Assembly: GCA_036023115.1 (NCBI GenBank)
Contig: JAYKKT010000049.1
Coordinates: forward strand, 868,001 to 932,000
Length of the DNA stretch: 64,000 nucleotides
Source of the DNA: Brasenia schreberi
Lineage: Eukaryota > Streptophyta > Magnoliopsida > Nymphaeales > Cabombaceae
Direction of reading: 5' to 3'
Each line of letters starts with the position of its first letter. The first letter of the stretch is position 1. Below are positions 21,549 to 34,456 of the stretch, one piece after another. The position numbers and the translations under genes were made by a program. The notes below the pieces were generated by a model, which did no database searches, was not told where the DNA came from, and worked only from the letters and a program-made list of their open reading frames with translations.

Positions 21549-22799
21549 CTTCAACACTATCCGCGACTCTTAAGCAGGTATGCTGACACTGGAGGAAAAG
21601 AGGAAGTGTTAAAATTGTGTCAAAAAAAATTTTTGATAGAATTTTCTTTAATAAAAAATAATAGGAAAAATGGAAGAAGAGGGTTTAATCTCTAGGGTTG
21701 AGGCAGACGACAACTGAAAGCCACCCATCAAAAGCAGCCTTAGGCAGATCATGGGCCGAAATAGCTCAGACGGCATGAACGTCATTAAAGAAAGGAAAGA
21801 TGGTGATGAGATAGGGGTGGGTCGAGTAGTTGGCAGGAACCATGAAGAAGAGGAGGCTAGGTCGGTAGCGATAGAATCGCCCTGGTGGCCTCCTCCACTC
21901 TGTTTCTCTCTCTCTCTAGAATAGTCGAAGAGCAAGAAAAAGAGGAACAAAGTCCAGGCAAGAGGAAGAAAAAGAAGAACAGAGGTCAAGCCAGCAACGA
22001 CAAAATTGGTCTAGCAACCTCCTCTCTCTAACTCTCTCCCTCTATAGAATAGTCGAAGAAGAAGAAGAAGAGGAGGAACGGAGGTTAGGCCAGCAACAAG
22101 AGAATCATCGGTGGTCTCTTGCTCTCTCTTTGATTCTCACTCTCTCTTTGCATGCCTCTCTCTAAGTCTCCCATGGTTTTCTGCAAAACCGCAAGCGATA
22201 AACCACTTAAGGCAGCATTTTCTAAGTAAAATGACCATTTTGCCCCTATATAAAATTCAAAATTATGAAATACTATAGCAAAAAATTATGCAAATGTCCA
22301 GATATTTTGATATGAAAAGATTGATTTACCCTTTTATAAGTGAAAGTTCTTTTCTACCCTCTAACAATTTGTAAAATTATGAAATATTAGGTTGTACATT
22401 TATAGTTTTGTCCCTAGCCAATATTCAGATTTACACAACCCGGTATTTAGGTGATTTTATGAAAATGACCGTCATTGTTTGATATATTATCCATTATACC
22501 ACTTGAGAAAAGTACATGTTTGCCCTTGTACTTTTTTAGAAATACCATGAGCAACCTTTTTTAGTGTTTTGTTCTTGGTTTTATGATATTTTCATAAAGT
22601 ACCTATATGTTAATAAACTACAATACAGTACCTAGAAATATTTATAGTTTTATAGTTAGAATTTCTAGATATTACATTTAGGTGCTTGACTATTTTTTAT
22701 TATTAATTCTTTATGAAATGTTTTATGTCTATTCATTTGATGCTTGTTTTATGTTTTCTATCTAAAAATGTACAACCCTCTACTTGTTGTCTCTGTCAA

Positions 22800-25700
22800 A
22801 TTATTAAAAATGACTTCTAGAATTGGTAAAGACCAAAAAATTAAATGATCTAAATTTTCAAAAATTGAAAAGAAGAATCCCACTGGCCTTATCTTTAAAG
22901 GGAGTTGATTATGTACTTAGGAAAAAATTATTACCCCCCTACTCCAGTTGCAACAGATAAAGAAAAAGACAAGTATAAGACATTTCTAAGGGATAATACA
23001 ATAGCAAGGACCATAATATTAACATACATCAAAGATGACTTGATTAGGGTCTTTGAAGAATTTGAGACCGCTAAAGAGTTATTTGACTCTTTGACAACAA
23101 AGTATTATACTACAATTAAGCTGCATGTCTAACTACTCCTTCAAAAATATAATTCTTATAAAATAAAAGAAGGTGATAATATAGTTGAACATGTTAACTA
23201 AATATTGGTAATGACTAGAGATTTAGCTGTAATGAAGTCAATCATTCCTAAACCGATACAAATATCTACGATTTTAAACAGTCTACCTCCTTCTTGGAAT
23301 ATGATAATCACAACACTTAGATTTATACCAGATTTTACCATTTCTGAACTCCTATTAAAACTAACAATTGAATAAGAACATATGAATAAAAACAAAAAGG
23401 AAAGAATGTTAGTTGCTCAAGATGATTTAGGGTCTAACTCCAAAAACAACCAAGATAAGAGAAAACCAAATAAGAAATTTGGTATGAATAAAGGAATGCA
23501 GTCAAAACTTTAAGAAATCGCAGGAATTCTTTTTTCGAATAAAGTGTTTCAGTTGTGGCAAAATGAGACATTACAAAAGGGATTGCCGCAACAACAAAAA
23601 ACAATATTGAAAACAATCAATGATGTGGCCCAACAGATAAGCAGGACATAGCCTTTACATGGAACTAGTGGTGACTGATTGGTGGATCGACTTAGAGGGA
23701 CCTGACATATCTCAAAGAGCAAAGAGGGAGCAATGGATTTGAAGGAATACAAACCTAACGAATATCGGGTTTATATGGGAAATAATACTTTTTTTTATGT
23801 TCATTGGGTTGGGTCTTTTAGAATTTTTATAAAAAGCATATTGATTGTATTTACTAATGTATTAGTTATGCCCACTATTAGGTGCAATCTAGTATCGGTT
23901 CCTACCTTGGTAAAGAAAGGATTTGAGGTAAGGTTTACTTTTAGTAAAGTCATTGTGGAAAAGCATGATAGGATAACTTTTTTAGGTTTATTTGATGTTG
24001 AGCATGGATTGTTCAAACTCAATGTAAATGAAAATGAAAGTTCTTCTTTTGCTTATATTGATAGTATTTATATTATTGATATGAATGTATGATATAAATG
24101 TTTGGGTCATATAAGTTTAAAGAAGTTGAGGTAATTAACCAACTTTAACTTATTGCCTAGCTTTCATGAAAACACTTTTAATAACCATATGAGATGTGGT
24201 TTGGAAGAAAATCAAACCTAGGTCATCTTGGGATGTGTGGATCTATCGCTTATGTCAAGATCCTTCACTAGTCCAGAAATAAGCCAGATAGTAGGTCCTT
24301 GAGATATATATTTATTGGATATCGTAAATGATCTAAAAGATATCAGTTTTATCATAAAGATCATGCATTGATAGAAAGCAGGGATGTTGAATTCTTAGAG
24401 AATACTAAGGATGACATCCTTGAAAATGATGATGAGTATGTGGACAATCTTGTGGATCTAGATTCATCATCATTTGAACCCATAGATGATCTTCCTGATC
24501 AAACCGAAATTTTAAGTGAACAAAGAAAGTATGATGAGTATGTGGACAACCTAGGTCACACCGTCCTATTTAAATGATAATTAGACTTACCTTATAGTGA
24601 AAATATGTAATTCGGTACATTTAGATGAATTGACTGATAACTTGACGTATCAACAGGATATTGACTTATCTGAATTCAGACGCTGAGAAAAAGCCATGAA
24701 TAAAGAAATTTAATCCATTAAGAAAAACCAAGTATAGAAATTGGTTGATTTGCTAAAAGAAAAAAAAGTCATAGGCTGTAAATGGTTCTAAAAAAGAAAT
24801 ATAAAGTTGATGTCACTATCAACAAGTTTAAGATGAGGTTGATTTTAAAGGGATTTTCATAACAAAAAAAAGGATTAGACTATGTCAAGACATATTCTCC
24901 TATTGCTAAATTTGCATCCATAAGAATAATACTGGCAATATCAGCATATTATGATTCGGATTTACATCAATTAGATGTAAAAACAATTTTTCTAAATGGA
25001 GATTTTGAGGAAATCATATATATGTAACAACAAAAAGGGTATGTTGTTAAAGGCTAAGAAAATAAAGTGTATAAGTTGAAAAAATCCCTACATGACCTTA
25101 AACAATCACCTCATCAATGGTATTTGACTTTTCAAAATGTCATTATTGAACTTGAGTTTGTAGCTAATGAACTTGACCATTGTGTATACGTTTGGAATAG
25201 TGGGAGCCACTTCGTTATCTTATCATTATACGTAGATGATATATTATTGACTCATAATGACAATGAGTTGATTGTCAAAACCAAGTCATGGTTAAACTGA
25301 AGGTTTAAAATGAAGGATATAGGGAAAACATCTTATATCCTAGGTATAAAGATTTCTCGAGACAGAGAATTTAAACTCTTATGCTTAAGTCAGGAGAGAG
25401 ATATTGATTATATTTTTAAGAAGTTTAAAATGGATGAATGCAAGTCTGCATCTACACCTATTGTGAAAGGAGTCAAATTGGGTAAGGTTGATTGACCCAG
25501 TGAAGGAGATGATAAGCCTAATATTCCTCATGCACAAGTTATGGATAGCTTGATGTATGTTATGTTATATACAAAACCTGATATTAGCTTTGTTGTTGGT
25601 CTTGTAAGTAGATATCAAAGTAATCCTAGATAGCAACATTGGATAGTTGTAAAAAGGATTCTAAGATATCTCAAAGGAACAAAAGACCCAAAAATTTGTT

Positions 25701-26140
25701 TTCAAGCATATGAACTGAAAGGATACTCAGATGATAGCAAAGCAACCTCTGATCAAATATTTTTATTTTGAGGTGGTACGGTTTCTTGAGCTTGTAAAAA
25801 ACAAGGTTGTGTAGCGTTGCATACAAAAGAAGTTGAGTATGTTGCTTGCCATATAGCTGCTACAAGTATCGTTTTGATAAGTTACTTCATACGTGATTTA
25901 AAGTTGGTCATAACCAACGAGCCAGTTGTCATTATTGTGACAATAATGCAGCAATTACTCATATTAAGAGTTGAGCTGATAGCTCAAAAAGCAAGCATAT
26001 AATGGTTAAATATCACTATGTTCATGATATGCTCAAAAGAAATGAAATAATTATATGTTATATGCCAACTGGTGATATGTTGGTTGACCCCTTAACAAAA
26101 GGCAAAAACTTTTTACTAAATATGTAACCCACATGAGCCA
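22800..26140 (+). pseudogene. gag-pol of copia element 2, integrase core deleted
   Basis: Gag (22,905-23,370) parallels that of element 1. The zinc knuckle at 23,544-23,586 keeps C-x2-C-x4-H-x4-C, followed by RNN. Protease keeps W-x2-D at about 23,680. The pre-integrase segment (to about 24,180) joins directly to the post-core segment (PYEMWFGRK, from about 24,187) with no DDE core between. Reverse transcriptase (24,780-25,480) keeps YVDD at 25,229-25,240 with KLKKSLHDLKQSPHQWY upstream. RNase H covers 25,640-26,110. Stops occur throughout, so no long product is possible. Confidence 0.9.
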
Positions 26141-26149
26141 AGTGAGAGA

Positions 26150-26558
26150 TGTAAGTAGTTGGTGGCCACTATCGGCCCCAATACTAACGTTAAAAATGAA
26201 ATGCGGAAAGAAGGGCCCTCTTCTCGGACTTCATGAGTTGCTTTTAGAAAAAGTTAAACTTTATTTGAAAACTATTTTTGCTTTTGAAAAAGTCCTAGAG
26301 ATCTCTCGGATGAAATGACTTTTAACTGGAATCTCAAAGAGAAAAACTCGAAAGAATAAAAGTCAGGTATATATACAACAAAATACACAAAATGAGATGT
26401 GATTTTACACATTGCCTTCCTCTAGAGAAAACCCTTTGTGGGTACCTTGTCCCTCTTTTCTCTCTCTTTCTTTTCCTATCTCGTCTATAAGCATACTACT
26501 GTTGCTGCAACACTAGGATCACAGCAGTACAGACGTCCATAGAGACGCGACTCCAACA
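26150..26558 (+). repeat. 3' LTR of copia element 2
   Basis: It has the same start and end words as the 5' LTR, a TATATATA at about 26,369, and a 45-bp segment that the 5' LTR lacks. Confidence 0.93.
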
Positions 26559-26563
26559 AGAGT

Positions 26564-27440
26564 ATGGCAGTGCATCTAATTATTTTTCATTAATATGTTT
26601 CAATCACTTCTCACTGGAATCAGGCACCATTATTGATGGCTCGTTGATTAAGTAGAGCACGTATATGCTGCAGGAAGATAATCTAATTACGGAGTTTTTG
26701 AGTCATGTTAGTGAAATGTTGATAAGAAGCCAAGCTAATTTGTTGGGATAAACCATGTGACAATATGCTCTTTCACTATCTAACAGTGATGCGCCGATAT
26801 GACATGAGACACGCTTGTTCAATTGTCAAAATACTCGCAAAGCTATAATTTGCATTATTATTAATAAGCAAACGCCAAAGCACATGCATCTTAGTTGCTT
26901 CGGTGGTTCGTTCTATGTCCAAGACTTGCAAAGCATTGGCAAGCTAGGCGCAAAGCACTAACTTCGCTAGCTTGTTACAATAAAGCACTTTGGATTGCGC
27001 TTTGCGACACGCTCTACATAGCTTGCCCTCAAGCTACTACTATCTTTTACAAATGCTTGCTACAACTGCTGGAAAAATTGCCAGTTAAAGAAAATATAAT
27101 GTCACTTTGCATTGTATATAAAACAAACCATTCATAATCTTATCTATTCTTTATACTTTTACTCATCTACGACATTACTTCTTTAATCCATACAATGGCA
27201 GAATCGGGTTCTAGGACAATGAGCAAGCCTCTGTCCAGCCAATCGTGACCAGTTCCTCTACTCCAGGTGTATTTCATTCCATTAGAGCTCATTTTGTTGT
27301 GTTTTCCTCCATAAAAGTAGCATTCAGGAGTCAACTACATGACTGCAAGTTGAGGTGTTCTGGTGACAGATTGTGCCATAAAACATGAATTGAGTTGTGA
27401 TTATAATATTACAGTTGAAATGAGAATTTCTGACTACTTC
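26564..27440. other. Unassigned spacer and likely 3' flank of the plastid-protein gene
   Basis: No supported gene is seen. Positions of about 27,180-27,440 probably hold the 3' untranslated region of the minus-strand gene that ends at 27,441. No clear polyadenylation signal was pinned down. Confidence 0.4.
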
Positions 27441-28637
27441 TCATTTCTTTTCCTCTTTTGTAGTTTCAGATGGTATGCTCTGTTCATACAAAAACTGCGC
27501 AATCAATGCTAACAGAATTGCTGTAAGAACTGCGATCCTTCGCCAGTCGAGTTCTGCTGGGGAAGACGTCACGGCACAGGCAATGGTGACTATCAGCAAC
27601 CCTCCAAGTGCTAAATAAACATTTCGTCTGATACCTGACTTGGTGCTGCCTTTGGTTACTTCCTTCAGCTTTCTGACTTCCTCCTTCGCACCAGGTCTCT
27701 TTGTTGCTTCTTTATTTGGAGTCGTCTTTAGACTCTTGAAAAACATCCCCTCATTCCTTCCCTTCTCCATTTGGTCTTCAAACTCCTGTAGAACTCTCTC
27801 ATTCCATTCGATCTCCTCCCTGGTCAAGTTTGCATCTTCTTCCATGGCCTGCATTCGGCTCTCCAGATTCTCCATAATCTGTTCATAACGGTAGATCCAG
27901 TATCAGCATCTCATACAATACTGTCATGATAAGGGCATAAAGCTTTTGGAATCTTTCTTCCATTGATTCATCGGAGAGCGGGTTTCTGTATGTATTTTCA
28001 AAAGCAGACCAAGATCAAGCACAATGAAGATGAAGAATCCATGTAACCGGTTTCACTTAATTAGTACGAAAGAAGGCTTAGTTTTGCTTGAAGGACGTTT
28101 ACCTACTAACCTGTGGAGGTATTACAAACAATTATACATGATAATACCATTTGCACATAAATACTTGAACCTCCAGCGCAAATATCAAAAGGGTCTGTCC
28201 AATCTAATGTAACCCTCTTCCTTTATCTGAGAATGACACTCGATTTCGATCTGTAGATAGAGTTTATAGACTTATAAGTGTAGATATAGATAGCTATAAC
28301 CAACCCTTGCACTTGCTTCATCAAGGCCCTTGAGTGTATCTTCTGCAATGGCGTCAAACTCGACGTCGGCCTCTTCGGCGAACTTGGTCAAGTATGCAGA
28401 TCGCTCGTCGAGAAAGCTGGTGAGCCTAACTTTCTGGGCTTGTAACTGGGCCATCCTGGCCAGCAATTCCTGCTTGCGCTCATCACCTTCTTTTGGCGGC
28501 TGGGTGCCTTCCTTGCTGGTGCTGCAGTAAACGAGGGTGAGCTTTCTCTTGTTGGCTACTTGAAGGTCAGCAACAACATGAAGGAGGGAGCGGGAGTGAG
28601 CGAGGGGGTTCAAGATCGGTTTGATCAGAGTGTTCAT
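27441..28637 (-). CDS. Probable plastid-targeted coiled-coil protein with two membrane segments
   Basis: I do not recognise a named family. Two exons are proposed, 28637-28305 and 27878-27441 (stop included), joined by a GT-AG intron of phase 0 (donor AGG|GTTGGT, acceptor GAACAG|ATTATG), giving about 256 residues. The first ~45 residues are rich in Ser, Arg, Leu and Val with few acids, like a chloroplast transit peptide, and the ATG at 28637 is the only one that gives it. A long charged, probably coiled-coil stretch follows and continues across the splice (DEASAR into IMENLESRM). Near the C-terminus are two hydrophobic segments (YLALGGLLIVTIACAVTSS and RIAVLTAILLALIAQFLY), then a charged tail. 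The continuous amphipathic pattern across the junction supports the splice. It appears intact and is the only undamaged protein gene in the middle of the window. The plastid location is inferred from the N-terminus only. Confidence 0.75.
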
Positions 28638-28639
28638 GT

Positions 28640-30480
28640 TATTGATATTGATAGAAGGAGAAAGACTGAAGAACGCTGTTTATCTGAGTGTAGTTCTGTT
28701 GCCCTTGATGTTCTCCACCTCTCATTTCAGCCTTATCGTTATTATATGACGAAGAAAATGGTAAATACGCCATGCTTAGGAGGCGAGTCGCAAGTGGATT
28801 GCTAGGGCTGGTACGTTGAAACCCAAGAGTGGCCCAACAGTAGGGATGGCAATCTCTACCGGGTCCTCGTGTACCCATCCAGGCCCATGTCACCGCCCTT
28901 CTATCGGATCTCGCGAAAACGATGCCTCAAGGTGCTCAGTGATGGCGACAATCACATCCCATTCTCTCCAACATGCAAAGGATTCAACAGTTGTTGAGCA
29001 GTTTATGGATATCAAACGAACCTCTCCAAATGGTAATCTTAGTGTTACCTATTTACCCTCTTTTGCAATCATTTTCACTACACCAGTTTTTGCTCCAGCT
29101 AATTGCCTATTCCTTCCAAGTTTTAATAAACATTATTGGAACAACCTCTCTTCTTCACAATACCATATGGCCACACCCTTCCATGAGATAAGGATCCTCC
29201 ACAGATTGACCAACCTCTGTCTAGTCGATGGAGTCTCTCAAGGTGCGAACATACACACGCACACAAGGAGTAGATGAAAGAGGATGAAGGGAATTCAACC
29301 TTTCTCTGATTTTTATGAATGGTTGCTCTCAACTAATTACAACACCTCAAAGGATACTTAAACACTCAAACCCTAGAAGTGAGGATGGCTGCTAATGAAC
29401 CACTCCATACCGACACCAAATGGAAACCCAAATCACAAAAAACTAGACCCAAAATGCACTTAGATCCTTGTGACCTAAGTCCAATAGAAGCAATCACACT
29501 AATTGCACCTAATGTTGGTCGCATACGATCACTTATTACATATTTAAAAGACCATGAACAAACTACACAAAGGTATATCAAGAATTCAACCTCGGCGTGC
29601 TCCTCTCTTGCACCATGTACGGAGTGTGTATGGGGACCTCTCGAAAGATGCACTGTAATGCCCTGCCCCTATATGGGGCAGGTTTCCCATGAGAACTGCA
29701 ACAATGTGGGGTAGCAATCAAGGTTGAAATATATATAGGTAGTTGTAGATGCAATGTCTTTGAGTATACAATCTTGCATAACATCTTTATCATACGATCT
29801 TTAAGATAAATAGTTGAGGTGATAAAATAAAAAGTATTTAATGTATAGGCTACATTAAATACAACATACAAAAGTGCTAACGGTACTTTTAATTCAAGTT
29901 TTGACCATGATAATGTCAACTGAATGGTGGATATGTTTATTTAGTTCATATGTATGAACCATAACAAGGACCAGCATGGATCCAATATGGTTGGGGCTCA
30001 TGGTTCTTAACAAACCAAAATAGAACATGTCTAGTTTGAAAGATTGTATCATAAAATTCTCGTGATATTTGATTAAGATTTCTCTTTTCTTTCTTTTGAG
30101 GATTATCACTGTTTTTTCTTCAAATCCATTCATGGAGCATCTTGTTAATTTTCTTTTCTGTTTTCCTTTTTTGGTTATTGACGGGGAGGCGGAAGTCAGG
30201 TATGCACACCCTAGGTATCAAATTCACCACCTTCTTCTTGTGAGTTGAACGCTCTGTGTGCTGTGTACTATAGAATCTTTCTGTAATCAAACATTCATCA
30301 AAGGATACACTCAAAATTGCTCAATCATCCAAAAGTGGTTCAGTTGATCTTAATGAGCACCAAGTTAGGCAAATCATGTGGGCACGGTTGACCTAGTTTC
30401 CCTAACCTCCTTTAGGAAATCAGTCACCTGATTTCTCAATTACTTTGTTTCTTCAAACACCCCTTTGCATTGACAATAAG
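28640..30480. other. Upstream flank of the plastid-protein gene and unassigned spacer
   Basis: The first 200 bp should hold the promoter and 5' UTR of the minus-strand gene. TAGGGATGGCAATCTCTACC at 28,841 looks like the end of an hAT-type inverted-repeat element, but no matching far end was found. The rest to 30,480 has no convincing gene. Confidence 0.4.
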
Positions 30481-30599
30481 AGATCACAATGGATCAGGTC
30501 AGAAACTGGGATACCTGTGCCGGCCTTAACCAGAATGTGAACAGGATGGATACAGGTTTGGGTTCTCTTTTCTCCCATGGTTACTGGATGGGTACAGGA

Positions 30600-30770
30600 C
30601 AGAAATGGGATGAGAGACACACACCCGCACATTGTATATGTGAATATATGTATATATGTCTACATATATATTATATGTATGTTTACATATATATATATAC
30701 ATATATGTATGATTACATATATATATATATATACATACACACACATATATATGTACACGGGTGAAGACAA
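30600..30770. repeat. Degenerate TA/TACATA low-complexity tract
   Basis: Alternating tatatg, tacata and acacac words with many interruptions run from about 30,635 to 30,765. Open frames here on both strands are repeats of Tyr-Ile and have no coding meaning. Confidence 0.85.
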
Positions 30771-31084
30771 CTTATCACATACCTGAACCCAAACCTGATT
30801 TGGTCGGGTATTCCACACCCCACTTGGGTTGGGTTGGGGTTGCATGGGTTGAGTCAGTACTCCATATCCCTATGATTAACTGGTAATACCTAGGTCTAGA
30901 TCCAAATTAGTGGGTATCACCCCATTAGTTATGATAGTCAGATGTTATATGAAATGCCAATCTTACAAATATACGAAATGCCAATCTTACAAAGTGGCTT
31001 CTGAGGAACTGGTTTGGATGTAGGGCTAGCCACTTCCATTTTTTCGTGCTCTTGCTAAGGTCACCTTGCCAATTAAAGAAAAGG

Positions 31085-31215
31085 AAGGTGCACACAAAGT
31101 GCAGTAGCTCACCTACCTATGGTTTCATCGCACAAGTTGAAGGTCATGAGTTCGATACTCATGGCATGCATCTGGGTTCAGACTCCCAATTTTACCAAAG
31201 AAATGGACATAATGA
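31085..31215 (+). mobile_element. tRNA-derived SINE-like unit
   Basis: GCAGTAGCTCACCTACC at about 31,102 resembles pol III box A. Some 40 bp later GGTCATGAGTTCGATACTC (31,141-31,159) is close to box B. The spacing and order are those of a tRNA-like SINE head. The 3' body is short and its ends are unclear. Confidence 0.55.
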
Positions 31216-31369
31216 TCTACTATTATGATATCTAGAAGTTCATATGCAAGCATGATCTACTTCAGGATAATATCTGTTATGGTAATATGGTTAGTACCCA
31301 ATTACACATTATTTAGTCAATTTAGCCACAGGGTTTTATTCAAGGTTAGCATGAATATGCTGCAGTTAT

Positions 31370-31765
31370 TTAAGGGGATAATAAGATAGGCTTGGGCATT
31401 GTGGTGCATTATAGACAAGAAGATTTAGAGGGGGACGACTATTGGATAAGAAATCCAATGTACTGTAAATAGAGCAGAACTGTTGTTGGCGGCTAAATTT
31501 GGAATCAAATGGGCTAGGCAATTGGGGCTCGACAGAATCATCTTGTACGGGAATGGAGAAGAAATTTTCCATTGTATTCCAGGAGAAGAAGATCCTCCAT
31601 ATAATGGTAGTGTACTGTCATGTGAGAGCTATGCTTAAGGTCAGCTGAGTTTAATGGTTTTTACTTCACAAGCAGTTTCCAGAGACTGCAACAAGGTGGC
31701 CGATGCACTAGTGAAATACGGCCAAGACATTGGAATCAAAACTTGGAAACAATTTCCACCTTAGT
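31370..31765 (+). pseudogene. Isolated RNase H-like domain fragment
   Basis: Translation shows AELLLAAKFGIKWARQLGL followed by RIILYGNGEE, then after a stop the ending SRDCNKVADALVKYG. These are the second half of the plant RNase H-like fold found at the C-terminus of L1-type LINEs and in related host proteins. The active-site motif before it is only partly kept (IGLGIVVHYRQ). A TAA at 31,636 interrupts it. No reverse transcriptase is attached. Confidence 0.65.
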
Positions 31766-32039
31766 TTTTAGAGACTCCTTTGTGCGTTATAAGTCAAATG
31801 TTTGAAGATACTTTCTTCAGATTATCTGTAGTATGCATATGTGATGTATTGATATTGATGTATGCATGTTTCTTGAATAAAGAAAAAGGGAACATGTATT
31901 GTAGTTGAAATTTCAATTAAAAGTTCCTCCAATTCTATGTTTTTCAATATTATCCTGCCACAAGTTGGATAAAATTCTCTTTACATACACAAAACATATG
32001 CACATATGAGTGGATGAAGCACACAATTTTGAATATCAG

Positions 32040-33572
32040 TGCATCACAATTTTAATACATCATAAAACAATTGATTTCCAAACAGTAACAAAAATCACAA
32101 CCCTCAATCAGAAAACCTTCATGCCGATCCCAAGTAGCCGACCAATCTTTACTGACTTACAAGAGTCATACCAATCCTCCCCAATGACCTAAGTCCATAC
32201 ATGTTGATCCCACATGGGTAGCTCTTCATACTTGTGGTGATTACCAATCAAAACCCATGTTGGAATGCCCATGGGGTACCAATCTTTAGAAGCATCATAA
32301 TACATATATTCACACAATTATATTTTAAATCTCTTTCTTTTCATACCAATAAGGTCTCATACCCATTCTCAAATTATCAGCATGTGACTTCGATAATCAA
32401 TATATTCAAATTTAACATTATCTCATAACTTAAAAACCATTTTGCTCTATTAAGTTATCATATTATCAGCAGACCCATTTACCCCTCATATCGCTTCATA
32501 CCAATAGGAAGAGTAACTCCATGTCGAGCAATGGTTCTCCTCACAAGCATTCACACAACATATTTAGGAATTGTCCTATTTTAAATTATGTCACCATAAT
32601 ATCATCATTCTCAAATCAAATGATTTTTCATTATAATATCATTTCATAAACAAAAAATGAATTCATGCTCCTTAAAAACTCATGAAAGCCAACATTGATC
32701 ATGCACCTACGAGATTCCACATACGTCAAACACTTCCCAATCTGCTTCCTAAGCCTTGGACCAATACTTTCAAGCTCACAATCACTTATTTTGATAAGAC
32801 ATTAATAATACAATCACAAATCATCAATCACGATTCCAACAATTAAAATCATGCCCAAATACGACATCTTATGTCGGGAAAATGGCCAAAAAATGAAGTT
32901 GGATGTATTTTAAGATCCAAATAAGATTTTGATCCAATCTATTTTCTTTAAATTTCATTCGGATTAATAAAGAAGACTGACCTAGGTTGATCCACTCTGA
33001 CCAACCTATCTCAGTGAGACAACATAGGATTTGACCTGAATTTAATGGGACTAAGAGCCTAGAAGAACCAAAAACCCAGTTCAATGGAGACCCTTCTAAG
33101 GCTACCTTTTTTTATGCCTATTTTCTGGTAACTATTACCACCACAAGGTTCGCAGTCACCATAAATGAGTTCCTTGGACTCTCCTCCTTGATTTTTCAAC
33201 CCATCTATGGTCGATTACTTCACTGCACAAAGAAAGCAAATGTGAAGGGTATAATTTACCTATAAATACAACGAAATTCATTAATTCCTTGTCTATTTTC
33301 GTTTCCTCAACGGCCATTTATGTCATTGAGGGTCTAATTTTCACTAGGCAAATGGGAGATAAAGAAAAGGTTGTTTCACTTCGAAAAACTAGCAAACCTT
33401 CAAATTTTTGTGGGTTTTCGGGCAACAAAATCACCAATATTGGAGCCCGATGAGAGCTTTGATTTCCTTTCTATAGCAATGATAGGCCGGAGGTTATGTC
33501 AATCGGGGCATTTATAGAGATGGCAGTTGACTGTGTGGTTGGTAGACCGCTCCAAAATGTTGAAAGCACATT
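32040..33572 (-). repeat. LTR-like repeat A of the chromovirus remnant
   Basis: It begins tgcatcacaattttaatac and ends near gttgaaagcaca. It shares ordered blocks with repeat B. On the minus strand it lies just downstream of the chromodomain end, as a 3' LTR should. The exact ends are approximate. Confidence 0.55.
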
Positions 33573-33619
33573 CTTTTTATGATAGTAGATCCTCTTATGT
33601 GTTGGAACTAGGTTGAGAC

Positions 33620-33800
33620 CTAGATTTTGATTCACAATATTTTGGCCAACCCCCGTTGAAAAAAATTGTGTCCTCAAAATTTTGGATGTACCTTAATCCA
33701 ATGGGACACTTCTCTTGCATCTTGTCCTCTAGTTCCCAAGTTGCTTCACCAAGGGAGTGATGACACTATTGTACTTTGACTAGCTTTATCCATTGTCATT
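33620..33800 (-). pseudogene. Integrase C-terminal chromodomain fragment
   Basis: Minus-strand translation reads HHSLGEATWELEDKMQEKCP followed by a tail ending in FEDTIFFNGGWPKYCES. The GEATWE-x-E-x-M core is the chromodomain signature of plant chromoviruses, which close their integrase with it just before the 3' LTR. Only this end of the polyprotein survives. Confidence 0.7.
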
Positions 33801-34456
33801 GTAATTGCTCTAAGATGATGATTAGGTGCTCTTTATATAATTTCTCTCGTTATTGCAATTGCTCTACTTCAAAGCACAAGTGAAGCGTTGTAAGCATATT
33901 TTCTCAACATTACTTATTAATGTAGACATCAAATGTAGGTTTAAGTTAATACTTGAAGCCAATTGTCGAATAAAATGTAAGTGAACCCTTGAGCTCACAC
34001 ACATTCACATGTGGTGACAAGAAATGTCAATAAGCTGGCCAAATGATAATGTTGACTAATCATGAACCACTATGGTGGTTGTGCCTAGCTCAAGTCTTAC
34101 GACCTACATGACCCACCCACCTCATACATGTAATTGAATCTAATGGTTAGAGATCAAATTTGGTGAGCAACAAATAAAACATGAATAATCTATAAATAGC
34201 ATTGCTTGTTCACCTCCAAGATCTAATCATGGTGGTGGGTACACCCACAACTCTTTATTATAAACATGAAGACTAGGTAATCTCCGACCGTCTCCAACAA
34301 ACAGGTCCCTTGCTCGTACAACTAACAACTTCTCAACCTTTAACTAATTTTCTGAAGAATACCTTATGTGATATGCAAGGTAAGCTACAAAGCCCACATC
34401 ATATCGGAACGCTAGAGAATTTCTCACAGGAAACATACGTAGAGCCTCAATATCAG

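Larger units (their letters stand above)
21184..26558 (+). mobile_element. Ty1/copia retrotransposon 2, full length, inactive
   Basis: The LTRs at 21,184-21,548 and 26,150-26,558 are flanked by AGAGT on both sides (21,179-21,183 and 26,559-26,563). A polypurine tract (aagtgagaga, 26,140-26,149) precedes the 3' LTR. Coding is clearly related to copia element 1, yet the LTRs share only the first few bases. No good initiator-Met primer site follows the 5' LTR. The whole integrase core is missing. Confidence 0.94.

Noticed and set aside
27640..27888. Plus-strand frames over the plastid-protein gene (also 28,330-28,530)
   Set aside because: They are antisense shadows of the two exons, with no splice logic or domain.
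29123..29714. Overlapping frames on both strands near 29.1-29.7 kb
   Set aside because: They are open on both strands with no motif and a Ser/His-rich bias. No family could be supported.
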